NCBI GenBank assembly: GCA_019802505.1
Contig: JAFMOC010000044.1
Span: 1,235,001-1,299,000, forward strand
Length of the DNA stretch: 64,000 nucleotides
Direction of reading: 5' to 3'
Source: Corydoras sp. C115
Taxonomy: Eukaryota; Chordata; Actinopteri; Siluriformes; Callichthyidae
Shown here: positions 12,840-21,320 of the stretch, in pieces
How positions within the stretch are numbered: the first letter of the stretch is position 1
Layout: each line of letters opens with the position of its first letter
Position numbers and translations under genes: made by a program
The notes under the pieces: model-generated
The model's database searches: none
What the model saw: the letters and a program-made list of their open reading frames with translations, nothing else
Told to the model about the DNA's origin: nothing

Positions 12840-15031
12840 GCTTTCAGAGAGGTAGTTTATATTTACATTACATTTGGTCATTTAGCAGACAGGGTCGACC
12901 ACAGCATCCCTGGAGCAATGTGGGGTAAGGGTCTTGCTTAAGGACCCACATTAGTAACGTCAATGGACCTGGAATTTGAACCCACAACCTTCTAATTGAT
13001 AACCCAATATCCTAACCACTGAACAGGCCTTATTCTTAATTGTTATTTATATACTTTTTCTGCAATTGCACAAAATTAGGGAATTACTTTAATTTACGTC
13101 CATGCTAAATGACAGAATGTTCTCTTGTGCAGCATCAGTGTTATACACTGAGAGAGAAACATTAAAGCCGATCAATTGCTGGACCTGGAGGTCTCAGAGT
13201 GTTGCCAAAGAGTTCTTATAATTCTTTTCATAACTATTTCTCACATTTCCAGATTTCACATCTGCCCCCTCCACACAGGTACATCCATAACACCCTTTGC
13301 AATTCACTGGCTATAAATATTGGCTTAGTGGCTCAGCGCTGGGGATCCAGGTTCAAATCCCAGCAACGGGAGGTGGGTGGAAATTCCATGTTCTCCCTGT
13401 GTCCAAATGAGTTTTCTCAACAGCCAAAAAACATGGGTTCAAGGTGAACTGGCTGCTTTAAATTGCTACATACAAGTGTGTGACTGGGCGGCACGGCGAC
13501 TTAGTGGTTAGCACGTTCGCCTCTCAACGCTTGGGATTCCCGGTTCGAATCACAATCTGGGTGGAGTTGCCAAGGCGGTCCTGCAGGACGCCCCCTAATG
13601 GACTCACATAGTTTTCCAGTTGTTAGTTTTTCCATTTGTTTAATATCTGGAAATGGCTGTCCTACACTGTTGTTGCTGCCTGGCCGCTCAAGGAGGATGA
13701 GTCCCCCACCGAGTCTTGGTCCTCCCAAGGTTTCTTCCTTAAATAACAACATAAAAGGGAGTTTTTTCTTGCCACTGTCGCTTCGGCTTGCTCTTTGGGG
13801 GTTTAAAGGCTTTTCATTCTGTAAAGCTGCTTTGTGACAATGTACTGTTGTAAAAAGCGCTATATAAATAAATTACTTGAACTTGGAGTTTCCATGTTCT
13901 CCCCGTCTCTGCGTGGGTTTCCTCCAGGTTCTCCGATTTCCTCCCATAGTCCAAAAACATGGATCAAGTCAATTGAGTTCTCCAAATCGCCCCATAAAGA
14001 GTGTGTTTGTGTGAATGAGTGTGTGCCCAGCTATAGATTGGCACCCAGTCCTGGGGGTATCTGCCCAGAGCCCGAGACATTCTCCCTTGGATGGGCATGG
14101 GGAACCCACCGCGACCCTAATAGAGGATGAAGCGGAAGATAATGGATGGAAGTGTGTGACTGTGCGAGTAAGAGAGTCCAGTGATGGATTGGCACCCTGT
14201 CCTGGGTGTAACTGCCCAAAGCTCAACATTTTCCTTCCTGGATGGGCATGAGCTTAATCCTATGGTAAGGACCACCCCCCTCTCCCCAACCCCAATCCCA
14301 AGTACAGGATTAAGCAGAAAATAATGTGAGGAGATTTTAAAGAGCTTTTATTTTCACATGGAGTTTATTAAACTGGACATAAACCTAATTTAGACCATTG
14401 TCACCTTCAAAGCAGATATCCCCTTCAAAATTTAACTATATTTCCCATATCTCTCTTCGACAAACAGACCCAAATGAAATAATCTTCATGGATTTTTAAC
14501 GGTGAGACATCTAAATAGCTCGAGATGGTGAATCCGAGCTCTGGAACATTTAAGTTGAATTGATCCGGCCTTTTTCTAACTTCAATGTCTATTGTAAGTA
14601 TTTACATGTTCTATTCTTCAATGTATAACAATCACACCTGTGGTTATTAACCCCAATTACAGAGTTTTATAGTTTATGTTGTGATGTTGAGAAGCCTTTT
14701 AAACGCACAGGATTAAGATTTATTGTCAGGACACGCAGCAGCGTTTGGGAGAAGAGGCGTCTACATGTCTGATCGACGTAATGTAACTTTCTCAAAACTT
14801 TACAGTGATGCCGATTTAATAACGTGAGTACGAGTTCGAACCCAGAGGAGCATCGTGGACACGAGAAGTATTCAGACCCCCGAGATGAAGCTGAAGCTGA
14901 AGCTGAGGAACACGCGTTATTTTAAAACATGCACCTACCCGCGAAATCGTCAAAGGCTGCTCGAAATCCTTGCCGCCGACTAGTCTAAACCCCCAGGGTC
15001 CGGGGCCTTGCAGGACAATCCGCAGCTGCAT
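2623..15031 (-). CDS. pdlim1: PDZ and LIM domain protein 1 (CLP36/Elfin), complete, 7 coding exons
   Basis: Exons in transcript order: 15031-14939, 12086-11935, 11528-11444, 7882-7698, 6992-6868, 5245-5128, 2809-2623; together 945 nt, 314 aa plus TAG. All introns are GT-AG and frame is kept at every join. Residues 1 to about 83 form a PDZ domain with a PWGFRLVGG carboxylate-binding loop near the start; a middle linker holds the family-typical KHIGSAHNRSA and SEVYKML...QSTSF blocks; the LIM domain has all eight zinc ligands (C245, C248, H265, C268, C271, C274, C292, H295) and the protein ends VVTVFPK, as in vertebrate PDLIM1 (human about 329 aa). The family is known to bind alpha-actinin through PDZ and linker and to anchor kinases at stress fibres and Z-discs. 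The start at 15031 is chosen because it puts the PDZ strand at the usual distance; an upstream in-frame ATG at 15115 would add residues unlike the family. Introns carry several mobile elements. Confidence 0.95.
3485..3723 (-). mobile_element. diverged V-SINE, pdlim1 intron 6
   Basis: 3'-truncated relative to the family and diverged, but GTTTTTGGACTGTGGGACGA and the TTCGAACC box B remain. Confidence 0.7.
4061..4398 (-). mobile_element. V-SINE, pdlim1 intron 6
   Basis: Full-length in minus orientation with an internal G run (4097-4113). Confidence 0.85.
4612..5025 (-). mobile_element. family B tRNA-derived SINE split by family C SINE, pdlim1 intron 6
   Basis: Family B has a tRNA-like head (on its sense strand TAGCTCAGTGGTTAGGGT ... 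GGTTCAAATCCC) and a tail GTCGCTTTGGATAAAAGCG. Here its body (4612-4741) and head (4960-5025) are separated by a family C element at about 4742-4959. Confidence 0.6.
5128..5245 (-). CDS. pdlim1: pdlim1 coding exon 6
   Basis: 118 nt; encodes GDPDKPSGFRSVKAP and then VCDKCGSGI, which supplies the first two LIM zinc ligands. Donor GTAAGT splits the following Val codon. Confidence 0.94.
5671..6504 (+). mobile_element. pogo/Tigger-type transposon remnant, internally deleted
   Basis: 834 bp between TA duplications (5669-5670, 6505-6506), in pdlim1 intron 5. Ends are inverted: left starts CCGTATTTTCCGGACTATAA and the right end reads CCGTATTTTCCGGACCATAA on the minus strand. Both ends carry repeated TATAAGGCGCAC blocks. 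Only the C-terminal part of a transposase remains inside. Confidence 0.75.
5945..6232 (+). pseudogene. pogo/Tigger-type transposase C-terminal fragment
   Basis: An open stretch of 79 codons (5945-6184) contains ASYATVCEWVVDAWAKLSA and VVRAFTKAGI, the C-terminal end typical of fish pogo-type DDE transposases. The frame breaks in a T run near 6180; the expected acidic tail SDTEDEDFDGF continues in another frame to about 6232. The DDE core is missing, so this is not a functional gene. Confidence 0.7.
6868..6992 (-). CDS. pdlim1: pdlim1 coding exon 5
   Basis: 125 nt; encodes CQPKHPVTSESEVYKML, then EPPRQSTSFKVLQEILE. Acceptor CTAG, donor GTATGC, ends in phase 1. A pogo-type element sits in the following intron. 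Confidence 0.93.
6993..7697. other. pdlim1 intron 4, no recognised element
   Basis: AT-rich; contains A runs (7221-7254) and a T run (7036-7052). Nothing else recognised. Confidence 0.6.
7698..7882 (-). CDS. pdlim1: pdlim1 coding exon 4
   Basis: 185 nt; encodes EVKHIGSAHNRSA and the QYNNPAGLYSSENI block typical of PDLIM1 and related ALP-family proteins. This is the alpha-actinin-binding linker region in the family. Donor GTAAGA, phase 2. Confidence 0.93.
7883..9539. other. pdlim1 intron 3, 5'-unannotated part
   Basis: AT-rich unique sequence with an A run at 9157-9182. No exon or repeat recognised. The other part of this intron holds family L and C repeats; 10740-11440 also shows nothing. 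Confidence 0.5.
9540..9797 (-). mobile_element. family C tRNA-derived SINE, pdlim1 intron 3
   Basis: On the minus strand: GGCTTGTGATTAAGGAACC and CCTGGTTCGATTCCTGG resemble pol III boxes A and B; body contains GTGTGCTCACTTCACT. Same family at 10471-10738, 18139-18318 and 31350-31560. Confidence 0.6.
10030..10435 (-). mobile_element. family L repeat, pdlim1 intron 3
   Basis: Minus-oriented; begins TTCAAGTAATTTATTTATAT and AGCGCTTTTTACAATAGTAC, then AAACCTTGGGAGGACCAA. Extends to about 10435 by comparison with the copies at 0.7 and 61.0 kb. Confidence 0.6.
10471..10738 (+). mobile_element. family C SINE, pdlim1 intron 3
   Basis: Sense orientation: GGGGCAGTCATAGGCTTGTG, box B-like CTGGTTCTATTCCTGG, ending in an A-rich tail (10717-10732). 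Confidence 0.6.
11444..11528 (-). CDS. pdlim1: pdlim1 coding exon 3
   Basis: 85 nt; encodes RSESKMWSPLV, then HPYKMNLASEAQ, the end of PDZ and the start of the linker. Donor GTATGT. Confidence 0.93.
11935..12086 (-). CDS. pdlim1: pdlim1 coding exon 2
   Basis: 152 nt after acceptor CTAG. Starts VSPGSKAAQADLC and contains GDMIVAIDGE and THLEAQNKIKGC, the core of the PDZ fold. Ends in phase 2 at donor GTACTC. Confidence 0.94.
12806..12836. repeat. (TG)n microsatellite, pdlim1 intron 1
   Basis: About 15 uninterrupted TG units. Confidence 0.95.
12860..13026 (-). mobile_element. family B SINE, pdlim1 intron 1
   Basis: CATTTGGTCATTTAGCAGAC tail-derived block at the left and AATTTGAACCCACAACCTTC head at the right; internally shortened. 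Confidence 0.65.
13487..14149 (+). mobile_element. V-SINE nested in V-SINE, itself split by a family L repeat
   Basis: Head GGCGGCACGGCGACTTAGTG at 13487-13572, continuing at 13884 (core GGAGTTTCCATGTTCTCCCC) to a GGAT tail ending 14149. Confidence 0.85.
13573..13883 (+). mobile_element. family L repeat nested in V-SINE
   Basis: Third level of nesting. Flanked by TGGAGTTGCCA / TGGAGTTTCCA (about 13562-13572 and 13884-13894), a near-perfect 11 bp target duplication. 3' end GCGCTATATAAATAAATTAC. Confidence 0.8.
14939..15031 (-). CDS. pdlim1: pdlim1 coding exon 1
   Basis: 31 codons, MQLRIVLQGPGPWGFRL onward to ISR; encodes the first PDZ strand and the ligand-binding loop. Ends in phase 0 before donor GTAGGT. 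Confidence 0.93.
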
Positions 15032-15185
15032 AATTCGAACTGTTTGTCGGTTTATAGACGATGAAGCAAAGCCGGCACTCCACGACGAAGCTCTTTTCTC
15101 GCTCTGTCCGCTCACTTCTGCTACAGGGTGGCACCTTTGTTGAAGCGGGAAAGAGGCGGACCCTTCACTAACAAGAGCCAGAGAA
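15032..15185 (-). promoter_or_regulatory. pdlim1 5' UTR / proximal promoter region
   Basis: GC-richer and CpG-containing sequence directly upstream of the pdlim1 start. It has an E2F-like TTTCCCGC on the minus strand (15145-15152) beside a GC-rich AGGCGG. No clear TATA box. The transcription start is not determined. Confidence 0.4.
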
Positions 15186-15475
15186 CTTTAGGGGTGCGTC
15201 CCAAACGACTCAAAATCTACAAATGAGTGCGCTCTGTAGTGCGCGGCGTTCATTCATTCCTAGCCACTGTGAGCTCCCTATTCGCGGGAGTTGAGGCTCG
15301 TTTGAGATCAGACCTAAAGGTGCAGTTGCCGATAAGCACTACTTTCCTATGTTTGTTTAGTGGATCGGCATTACGTAATGCTATCGAAGCTTACCATTTA
15401 TGGTTCGAGCCAAAAAATCCCAGGATGTGGAATGTGCCACTCCCGCCGCCATGGAATTCCTGATAGGGATAGAGG
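15186..15475. repeat. possible DNA-transposon-type repeat upstream of pdlim1
   Basis: GGGTGCGTCCCAAACGACTC and AGTGCGCTCTGTAGTGCGCG follow the form of a common teleost repeat (GTGCGTCCCAAA...). Ends are not defined. It sits 150 bp upstream of the pdlim1 start, so it may bound the promoter. Confidence 0.3.
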
Positions 15476-15726
15476 CAAAGACAGATACTAACATGTTGGG
15501 CTGTGAGGAACATTTAAAACTGCAAATATTCTGCCTGAAATAAAGCCTAAAGCAGACCAAATATATAACTGACCGAATGACACCTGGGCCAATTTATTAG
15601 GTTCACCTACCTCAGGGAAGTCAAACCTAAATGCAGGGGACAAAAGTCAAAGCACACGTTCGCGGGCCGAATAGGATAAACATTTCTTGAACACACTTAA
15701 AGTAAATGTTTTCTTGAACATAAATA

Positions 15727-16400
15727 GGAATAGTGGTTAGCACGTTCGCCTCTCAGCGCTAGGGATTCCCGGTTCGAATCCCCATCCAGGTGGAGTTTCC
15801 ATGTTCTCCCCATGTCTGCGTGGGTTTCCTCCAGGTTCTCCGGTTTCCTCCCACAGTCCAAAAACATGGATCAAGTCAATTGAATTCTCAAAATTGCCCC
15901 ATAGAGTGTGTCTGTGTGAGTGAGTGTGTGCCCAGCGATGGACTGGCGCCCTGTCCTGGGTCTATCTGCCCAGCGCCCGAGACGTTCTCCCCTGGATAGG
16001 CATGGGGAACCCCACCGCGACCCTAATAGAGGATAAAGTGGGAGATAATGAATGAATGAATAAATAGGAATAGTGGTTAGCACGTTCGCCTCTCAGCGCT
16101 AGGGATTCCCGGTTCGAATCCCCATCTGGGTGGAGTTTCCATGTTCTCCCCGTGTCTGCGTGGGTTTCCTCCGGGTTCTCCGGTTTCCTCTCACAGTCCA
16201 AAAACATGGATCAAGTCAATTGAATTCTCAAAATTGCCCCATATAGAGTGTGTCTGTGTGAGTGAGTGTGTGCCCAGCGATGGATTGGCGCCCTGTCCTG
16301 GGTGTATCTGCCCAGCGCCCGAGACGTTCTCCCCTGGATGGGCATGGAGAACCCCACCGCGACCCTAATAGAGGATGAAGCGGGAGATAATGAATGAATA
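15727..16400 (+). mobile_element. two head-to-tail V-SINEs inside hAT-like element
   Basis: Copies at 15727-16072 and 16073-16400, both lacking the first GGCGGCACGGTGGC and starting AATAGTGGTTAGCACG, joined by the same AATAAATAGGAATA junction; a tandem duplication rather than two insertions. Confidence 0.75.
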
Positions 16401-16755
16401 AATAGGAATAAAAACAGACAGGAATATTATTCCACAATAAATAAACTTAGACGTTATATAACTGAAAAGTTACAACTATGAACATGCTGCAAAAAAATAA
16501 CATGAAAAAAATAATAATAAAGATTATGCATTTCCACAAAAGGAAAAAATAACATTCAGTTTTCTTTGCTTTTGGGCCTTTGTTGAAAAGTATACTTCAA
16601 CTTTAAATATCTTTAAATATTTCTGCCTTCAGGGGCGGCCTCAGGGAATTCAAACTTAAATGCAGGGGCCAAAAGTCAAAGCACACTTAGGTCGCGGGCC
16701 GAATAGGATAAACATTTCTTGAACACACTTAAAGTAAATGTTTTCTTGAACATAA

Positions 16756-17095
16756 ATAGGAATAGTGGTTAGCAAGTTCGCCTCTCAGCGCTAGGGATTC
16801 CCGGTTCGAATCCCCATCCAGGTGGAGTTTCCATGTTCTCCCCATGTTTGCGTGGGTTTCCTCCGGGTTCTCCGGTTTCCTCCCACAGTCCAAAAACATG
16901 GATCAAGTCAATTGAATTCTCAAAATTGCCCCATATAGAGTGTGTCTGTGTGAGTGAGTGTGTGCCCAGCGATGGACTGGCGCCCTGTCCTGGGTGTATC
17001 TGCCCAGCGCCCGAGACGTTCTCCCCTGGATAGGCATGGGGAACCCCACCGCGACCCTAATAGAGGATAAAGCGGGAGATAATGAATGAATAAAT
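16756..17095 (+). mobile_element. V-SINE in second unit of hAT-like duplication
   Basis: Same headless start AATAGTGGTTAGCA and same AATAAATAGGAATA right junction as the copies at 15.7 and 16.1 kb, so it shares one original insertion with them. Confidence 0.75.
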
Positions 17096-17318
17096 AGGAA
17101 TAAAAACAGACAGGAATATTATTCCACAATAAATAAACTTAGACATTATATAACTGAAAAGTTACAACTATGAACATGCTGCAAAAAAACATGAAAAAAA
17201 AAAAATACATATATGCTTTTCCACAAAAGACAAAAATAACATTCAGTTTTCTTTGCTCTTGGGCCTTTGTTGAAAAGCATACTTCAACTTTAAATATCTT
17301 TAAATATTTCTGCCTTCA

Positions 17319-17690
17319 GGTGCGGCACGGTGGCTTAGTGGTTCTCCAAATTGCCCCATATAGAGTGTGTATGCGTGCGTGTCTGTGTGAGTGTGTGTGC
17401 CCAGCGATAGATTGGCGCCCTGTCCTGGGTGTATCTGCCCAGCGCCTGAAACGTTCTCCCCTGGATGGGCATGGGTTTCCTTCCACAGTCTAAAAACAAA
17501 AGGTCAATCAAGGTCAATTGAATTCTCCAAATGACCCAATATAGAGTGTGTCTGTGTGAGTGAGTGTGTGCCCAGAGATAGATCGGTGCCCTGTCCTGGA
17601 TGTATCTGCCCAGCGCCCGAAACGTTCTCCCCTGCATGGGCATGGGGAAACCCCCCCCATCCAAGATAATGGATGGATGGATTTCATAAA
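17319..17690 (+). mobile_element. rearranged V-SINE
   Basis: Head GGCACGGTGGCTTAGTGG jumps directly to the CTCCAAATTGCCCCATATAG part, runs to GGGCATGGG, then repeats from TTTCCTTCCACAGTC. Internal deletion plus duplication. Confidence 0.65.
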
Positions 17691-17987
17691 AAAGTTCCTG
17701 TCAAAATCATATAAATTTAAAATATGAACATGGTCCAAAAAATATATACCACAGGTCCATTAATAGCAAGAATAATAGATCAACGTAAAATGATCTCGCA
17801 GGCCAGATATAATGAGCCTTGAGTTTGTCACCTATAACCTACTTCAAAATTCAAAATCAGACAAAAGTTTGCCTCAAATGCTTGTCCTCTTTAATGATAC
17901 CTTGACAGATTTGGCCGTAGTGTTCTTGTGAACAGCCTACAATACTGAGCAGGACTTTTTAAATTTTATTTAGCTTTATTACTTCAT

Positions 17988-18350
17988 TTCTACATTTACA
18001 TTTGGTCATTTAGCGGACGCTGTTATCCAAAGCGACTTACAAGTCTCCCAAACTGATGGCAGTGGTCAGAACATAGGGTCAGCCATGTCACAGCAGTCCA
18101 TGAGCAATTTCTTGAGGACCCACATTGGTAACTTCACTGAGTGAAGTGAGCAGATGTGCCTGGATTGGTGGGCCGCCTTATATACAGCACCCGCGGAGCA
18201 ATTGGGGCTAGGTGCCTTGCTCAAGGACACATCAGTTATTGTACTTGATGGAATCGGACCATGGACCTTCAGTTCACAAGGCTGGTTCATTAACCACAAG
18301 CCTAAGACTGCCCCAATGGACCTGGGACCTGAATCCCCAACCTTCCACCC
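17988..18350 (-). mobile_element. family B SINE split by family C SINE
   Basis: TTTGGTCATTTAGCGGACGC to CATTGGTAACTTCACT (left), then family C at about 18139-18318 (GTGAAGTGAGCAGATGTGCC to GCCTAAGACTGCCCC), then TGGACCTGGGACCTGAATCC (right). Confidence 0.65.
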
Positions 18351-18359
18351 AACCCCATT

Positions 18360-19990
18360 TTAACTTCTATCAGTTAATCCCACTCTCTGCCTTTTATACA
18401 AAATGATTTTAGTTTGGTTTTAGTGGTTTAAATGGTTTTATTTCTTTTAGTGTTTTAATGCTTACATTGTCTTATATTGTTTTATTTGGTATATTGTATT
18501 CTTGTCTAATAAATTTTGTTTTTAAGACTATACAGCACTATGTTGCAGCTGTTGTTGTTTTTAAATTGCTTAATAAATAAATTTGAGTTGAGTGGAGAGC
18601 AAATTTGTTTCTATATGGCAGGAAACTGTTTTTTATTTTCAAATACCTGAGACTTTAAATCAGCACAACCCCCTTCTCTCACCAAACAGCTGCTTCTTTT
18701 TAGCATACTTTTAGTGGAGGCAATGTAAAATGCTTATTATGGCTATACAGATGACACTCTTTTTACCTTCTATCAATTAAACAGGAAAATAACTGTAGTA
18801 ATTATGTTTGTCCCTTAAAAATGAGGTGATTTTTTAGTATTTAAGTTTACATGGTTCTAAAACACAAGTTAAAAAGGATGATTCAGAGCCATCAGCCTTA
18901 AAAGCTATATTAAATGTATTACGAAATTACCTTGTTCTCCTAAAAAGTATTTATTTGTGCAGAAAAAAAAAACTAAAACATTTAACTCCAGCTGGCTACA
19001 TTACTGCTGTGGCCTTTCCCAAAAATACAATTCAGAATATTGTTGCCAGAGTACAACACAGACAAAGAGGTTCTGACCACATTATTTTAGTACTCAGGTC
19101 ATTACACAAGCCTTTTGTTAGTTTCAGAAACATTGTCTTAATACTATACCGTAGAGAATAATAAATAGACTAGGTCCTACTTCCATTAGTGATATATTCG
19201 ATAAAGCCTGGCCAACTCAGTCGGTAGAGCTTCTTAATCTGTGGGTTGTGGGTTCGAGCCCCACATCGGGGGAGCTTTCCTTTTATTACGATGAAAGGAA
19301 ATCGATGCCAAATGGGCCAACAGTAGCTGGTTTTTCCTTAACTACTGACTTGTGTTGTTCTCTCATTTGTAAGTCATGCTTTCTTGAGAATTCTTGAGAA
19401 TTCAGATCAGGGCAATCTAAACTGTTATGCTGCAGTCATTTGGAATAAACATCCTGAAGCGGTGAGATGTTTGTTGACTGTAAACTTAAAGCATGTTTAT
19501 CTGTACCTTTCAGAAAAAATATTATACTGCAGTTTCCTTTACATAATTTTCTAGTATACTTTGATTTTCATTCAACTATACATGCTGTTACTGTTTTATC
19601 TTTCTATATTTCAATTATCCTATATATTGTTTTTTCCAATGTCACAATATTTCTTTCATTGTTTGTAATGCTCTTGTCTGTGTAAAGCACTTTGAATGGG
19701 TTGTGTATGAATGGTGCTCTAAAAATAAACATACCTCGCCTTTCCAAAAATTACAGACTGCACCTCTTACCTTGTTAAAATTCTCAGCCGTTTAGCCTCT
19801 CACTGAAAACAGACCACCACTGAGCAGATAAATGATTACTCATGGAAGTAATAAAACACATGTTTGCAGGTAAATTGTTAATAGATCATTGTTAAAGGTT
19901 CCCAGCGGGCAGCTGTCTAGTATAGTTATTTTTTTTAAAACTACATTCATACATCATTTAAGACCACATTTTGTAAAACAAGATTTAAAT
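18360..19990. other. intergenic, mostly unrecognised
   Basis: Apart from the tRNA-like stretch at 19206-19273 and a SINE-like tail up to about 19370, AT-rich sequence without recognisable genes. Confidence 0.5.
19206..19273 (+). pseudogene. tRNA-Lys(CTT)-like pseudogene or SINE head
   Basis: AACTCAGTCGGTAGAGC (D arm), CTTCTTAATCTG (anticodon loop TTCTTAA) and GTGGGTTCGAGCCCCAC (perfect T arm) match tRNA-Lys-CTT, but about seven bases of the anticodon stem are missing and the acceptor ends do not pair. The sequence after it (19310-19370) resembles a tail shared with other SINEs here, so it may be a SINE head. Confidence 0.55.
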
Positions 19991-20008
19991 TGTACCCAAA
20001 TACATACA

Positions 20009-20361
20009 GGCGGCACGGTGGCTTAGTGGTTAGCACGTTCGCCTCTCAGCGCTAGAGATTCCCGGTTCGAATCCCCATCTGGGTGGAGTTTCCATGTTCT
20101 CCCCATGTCTGCGTGGGTTTCCTCCGGGTTCTCCGGTTTCCTCCCACAGTCCAAAAGCATGGATCAAGTCAATTGAATTCTCAAAATTGCCCCATATAGA
20201 GTGTGTCTGTGTGAGTGAGTGTGTGCCCAGCGATGGATTGGCGCCCTGTCCTGGGTCTATCTGCCCAGCGCCCGAAACGTTCTCCCCTGGATGGGCATGG
20301 GGAACCCCACCACGACCCTAATAGAGGATAAAGCGGGAGATAATGAATGAATGAATGAATG
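20009..20361 (+). mobile_element. full-length V-SINE
   Basis: GGCGGCACGGTGGCTTAGTG to (GAAT)n, with a target duplication AATACATACA at about 19999-20008 and 20362-20371. One of the cleanest copies. Confidence 0.88.
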
Positions 20362-20519
20362 AATACATACACATCTCCAATGTGGTAAATACATACAAGT
20401 ATGCCAGCAGGCCCTGTGTCTGCGTCTCCAAATAAACGCACTTTGTAATTCTATATTTACAGACTGTTGTCTATTCCACTGTGTAGTTACTTTACCTTAA
20501 CTTGTTGTCTAATGCAGAA

Positions 20520-20818
20520 GGCGGCAAGGTGGCTTAGTGGTTAGCATGTTCACCTCTCAGCACTGGGAATTCCAGGTTCGAATCGCAATCTGGGTGGAGT
20601 TTCCATGTTCTCCACGTGTCTACATGGGTTTCCTCCGGGTTCTCATATGGATTCAAGGTAAATGGAACATTTAAGTCGAGTGTGAGTAGGTGTGCCCAGT
20701 GATAGACTGGTGCCCTGTCCTGGGTATATCTGCCCAGCGCCAGAATTGTATTGCTCTAGATGGGCATGGGGAACCCCCTCCCTTAGTAGAGGGTTTAGCG
20801 GAAGATATTTAATTATTG
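20520..20818 (+). mobile_element. diverged V-SINE
   Basis: GGCGGCAAGGTGGCTTAGTG head, box B GGTTCGAATCGC, missing part of the core. Confidence 0.75.
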
Positions 20819-21320
20819 AACTTTGTCTGATGCTCAGCCCACCGCCCAAAGTACCACCACAGAACAGGTATTATTTGGGTGATGAATAATATTCAGCACT
20901 GCATTGTTACTGTCATAGTGGTGGTGTGTTAGTGTGTGTTACAGTGGTACAATCAGATTTTTACTGATTACTGCTAGACTGAGATCTATCCAGAATACTG
21001 TGAGAGGCATGCTGTGAACACAGATGAAGAATTAGAGGATAATTAACACAAATCATTTAGCAATAAATGAGCTAATATCAATGATTTAACATTTAAAAAA
21101 TGGAGCAATAAAGCTCATCTGTTTGACAGAGTGCATAGTAAGTAACTTCAGCAGAACTGCTGTAAAATACCCGCTTGGTGGTAGACCTGTTGGCATTTCA
21201 ACTTTTAGTTCACAAAGTAAACGGGAACTAATACACAGTATTATGTAGAAAATTGTAGAAAAAAACACATTGTAAGTGGAACAAGAAGGTGCAGTGGGTG
21301 TGTGTGTGTGTGTGCATGTA

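Larger units (their letters stand above)
13322..14330 (+). mobile_element. diverged V-SINE hosting nested insertions, pdlim1 intron 1
   Basis: The outer copy consists of 13322-13486 and 14163-14330. It is split by a younger V-SINE with a 13 bp duplication AAGTGTGTGACTG (13474-13486, 14150-14162). Confidence 0.8.
15605..17835 (+). mobile_element. hAT-like non-autonomous element, internally duplicated with SINE cargo
   Basis: Starts with CCTCAGGGAAGTCAAACC (compare GGGGTGTCAAACCC at 52156) and ends near 17835 with GAGCCTTGAGTTTGTCACC, the ends of a fish repeat that contains 'gatctcgcgggccgaat'. Its 5' part plus SINE plus middle part occurs twice: 15612-16634 and 16634-17320. The first copy holds two V-SINEs, the second one; a rearranged V-SINE follows (17319-17690) before the 3' end. 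Confidence 0.55.

Noticed and set aside
14816..15115. Longer pdlim1 start at 15115
   Set aside because: Adds residues unlike any PDLIM1 N-terminus; the ATG at 15031 places the PDZ domain as in the family.
19206..19273. Functional tRNA-Lys gene
   Set aside because: Anticodon stem is partly deleted and acceptor ends do not pair.
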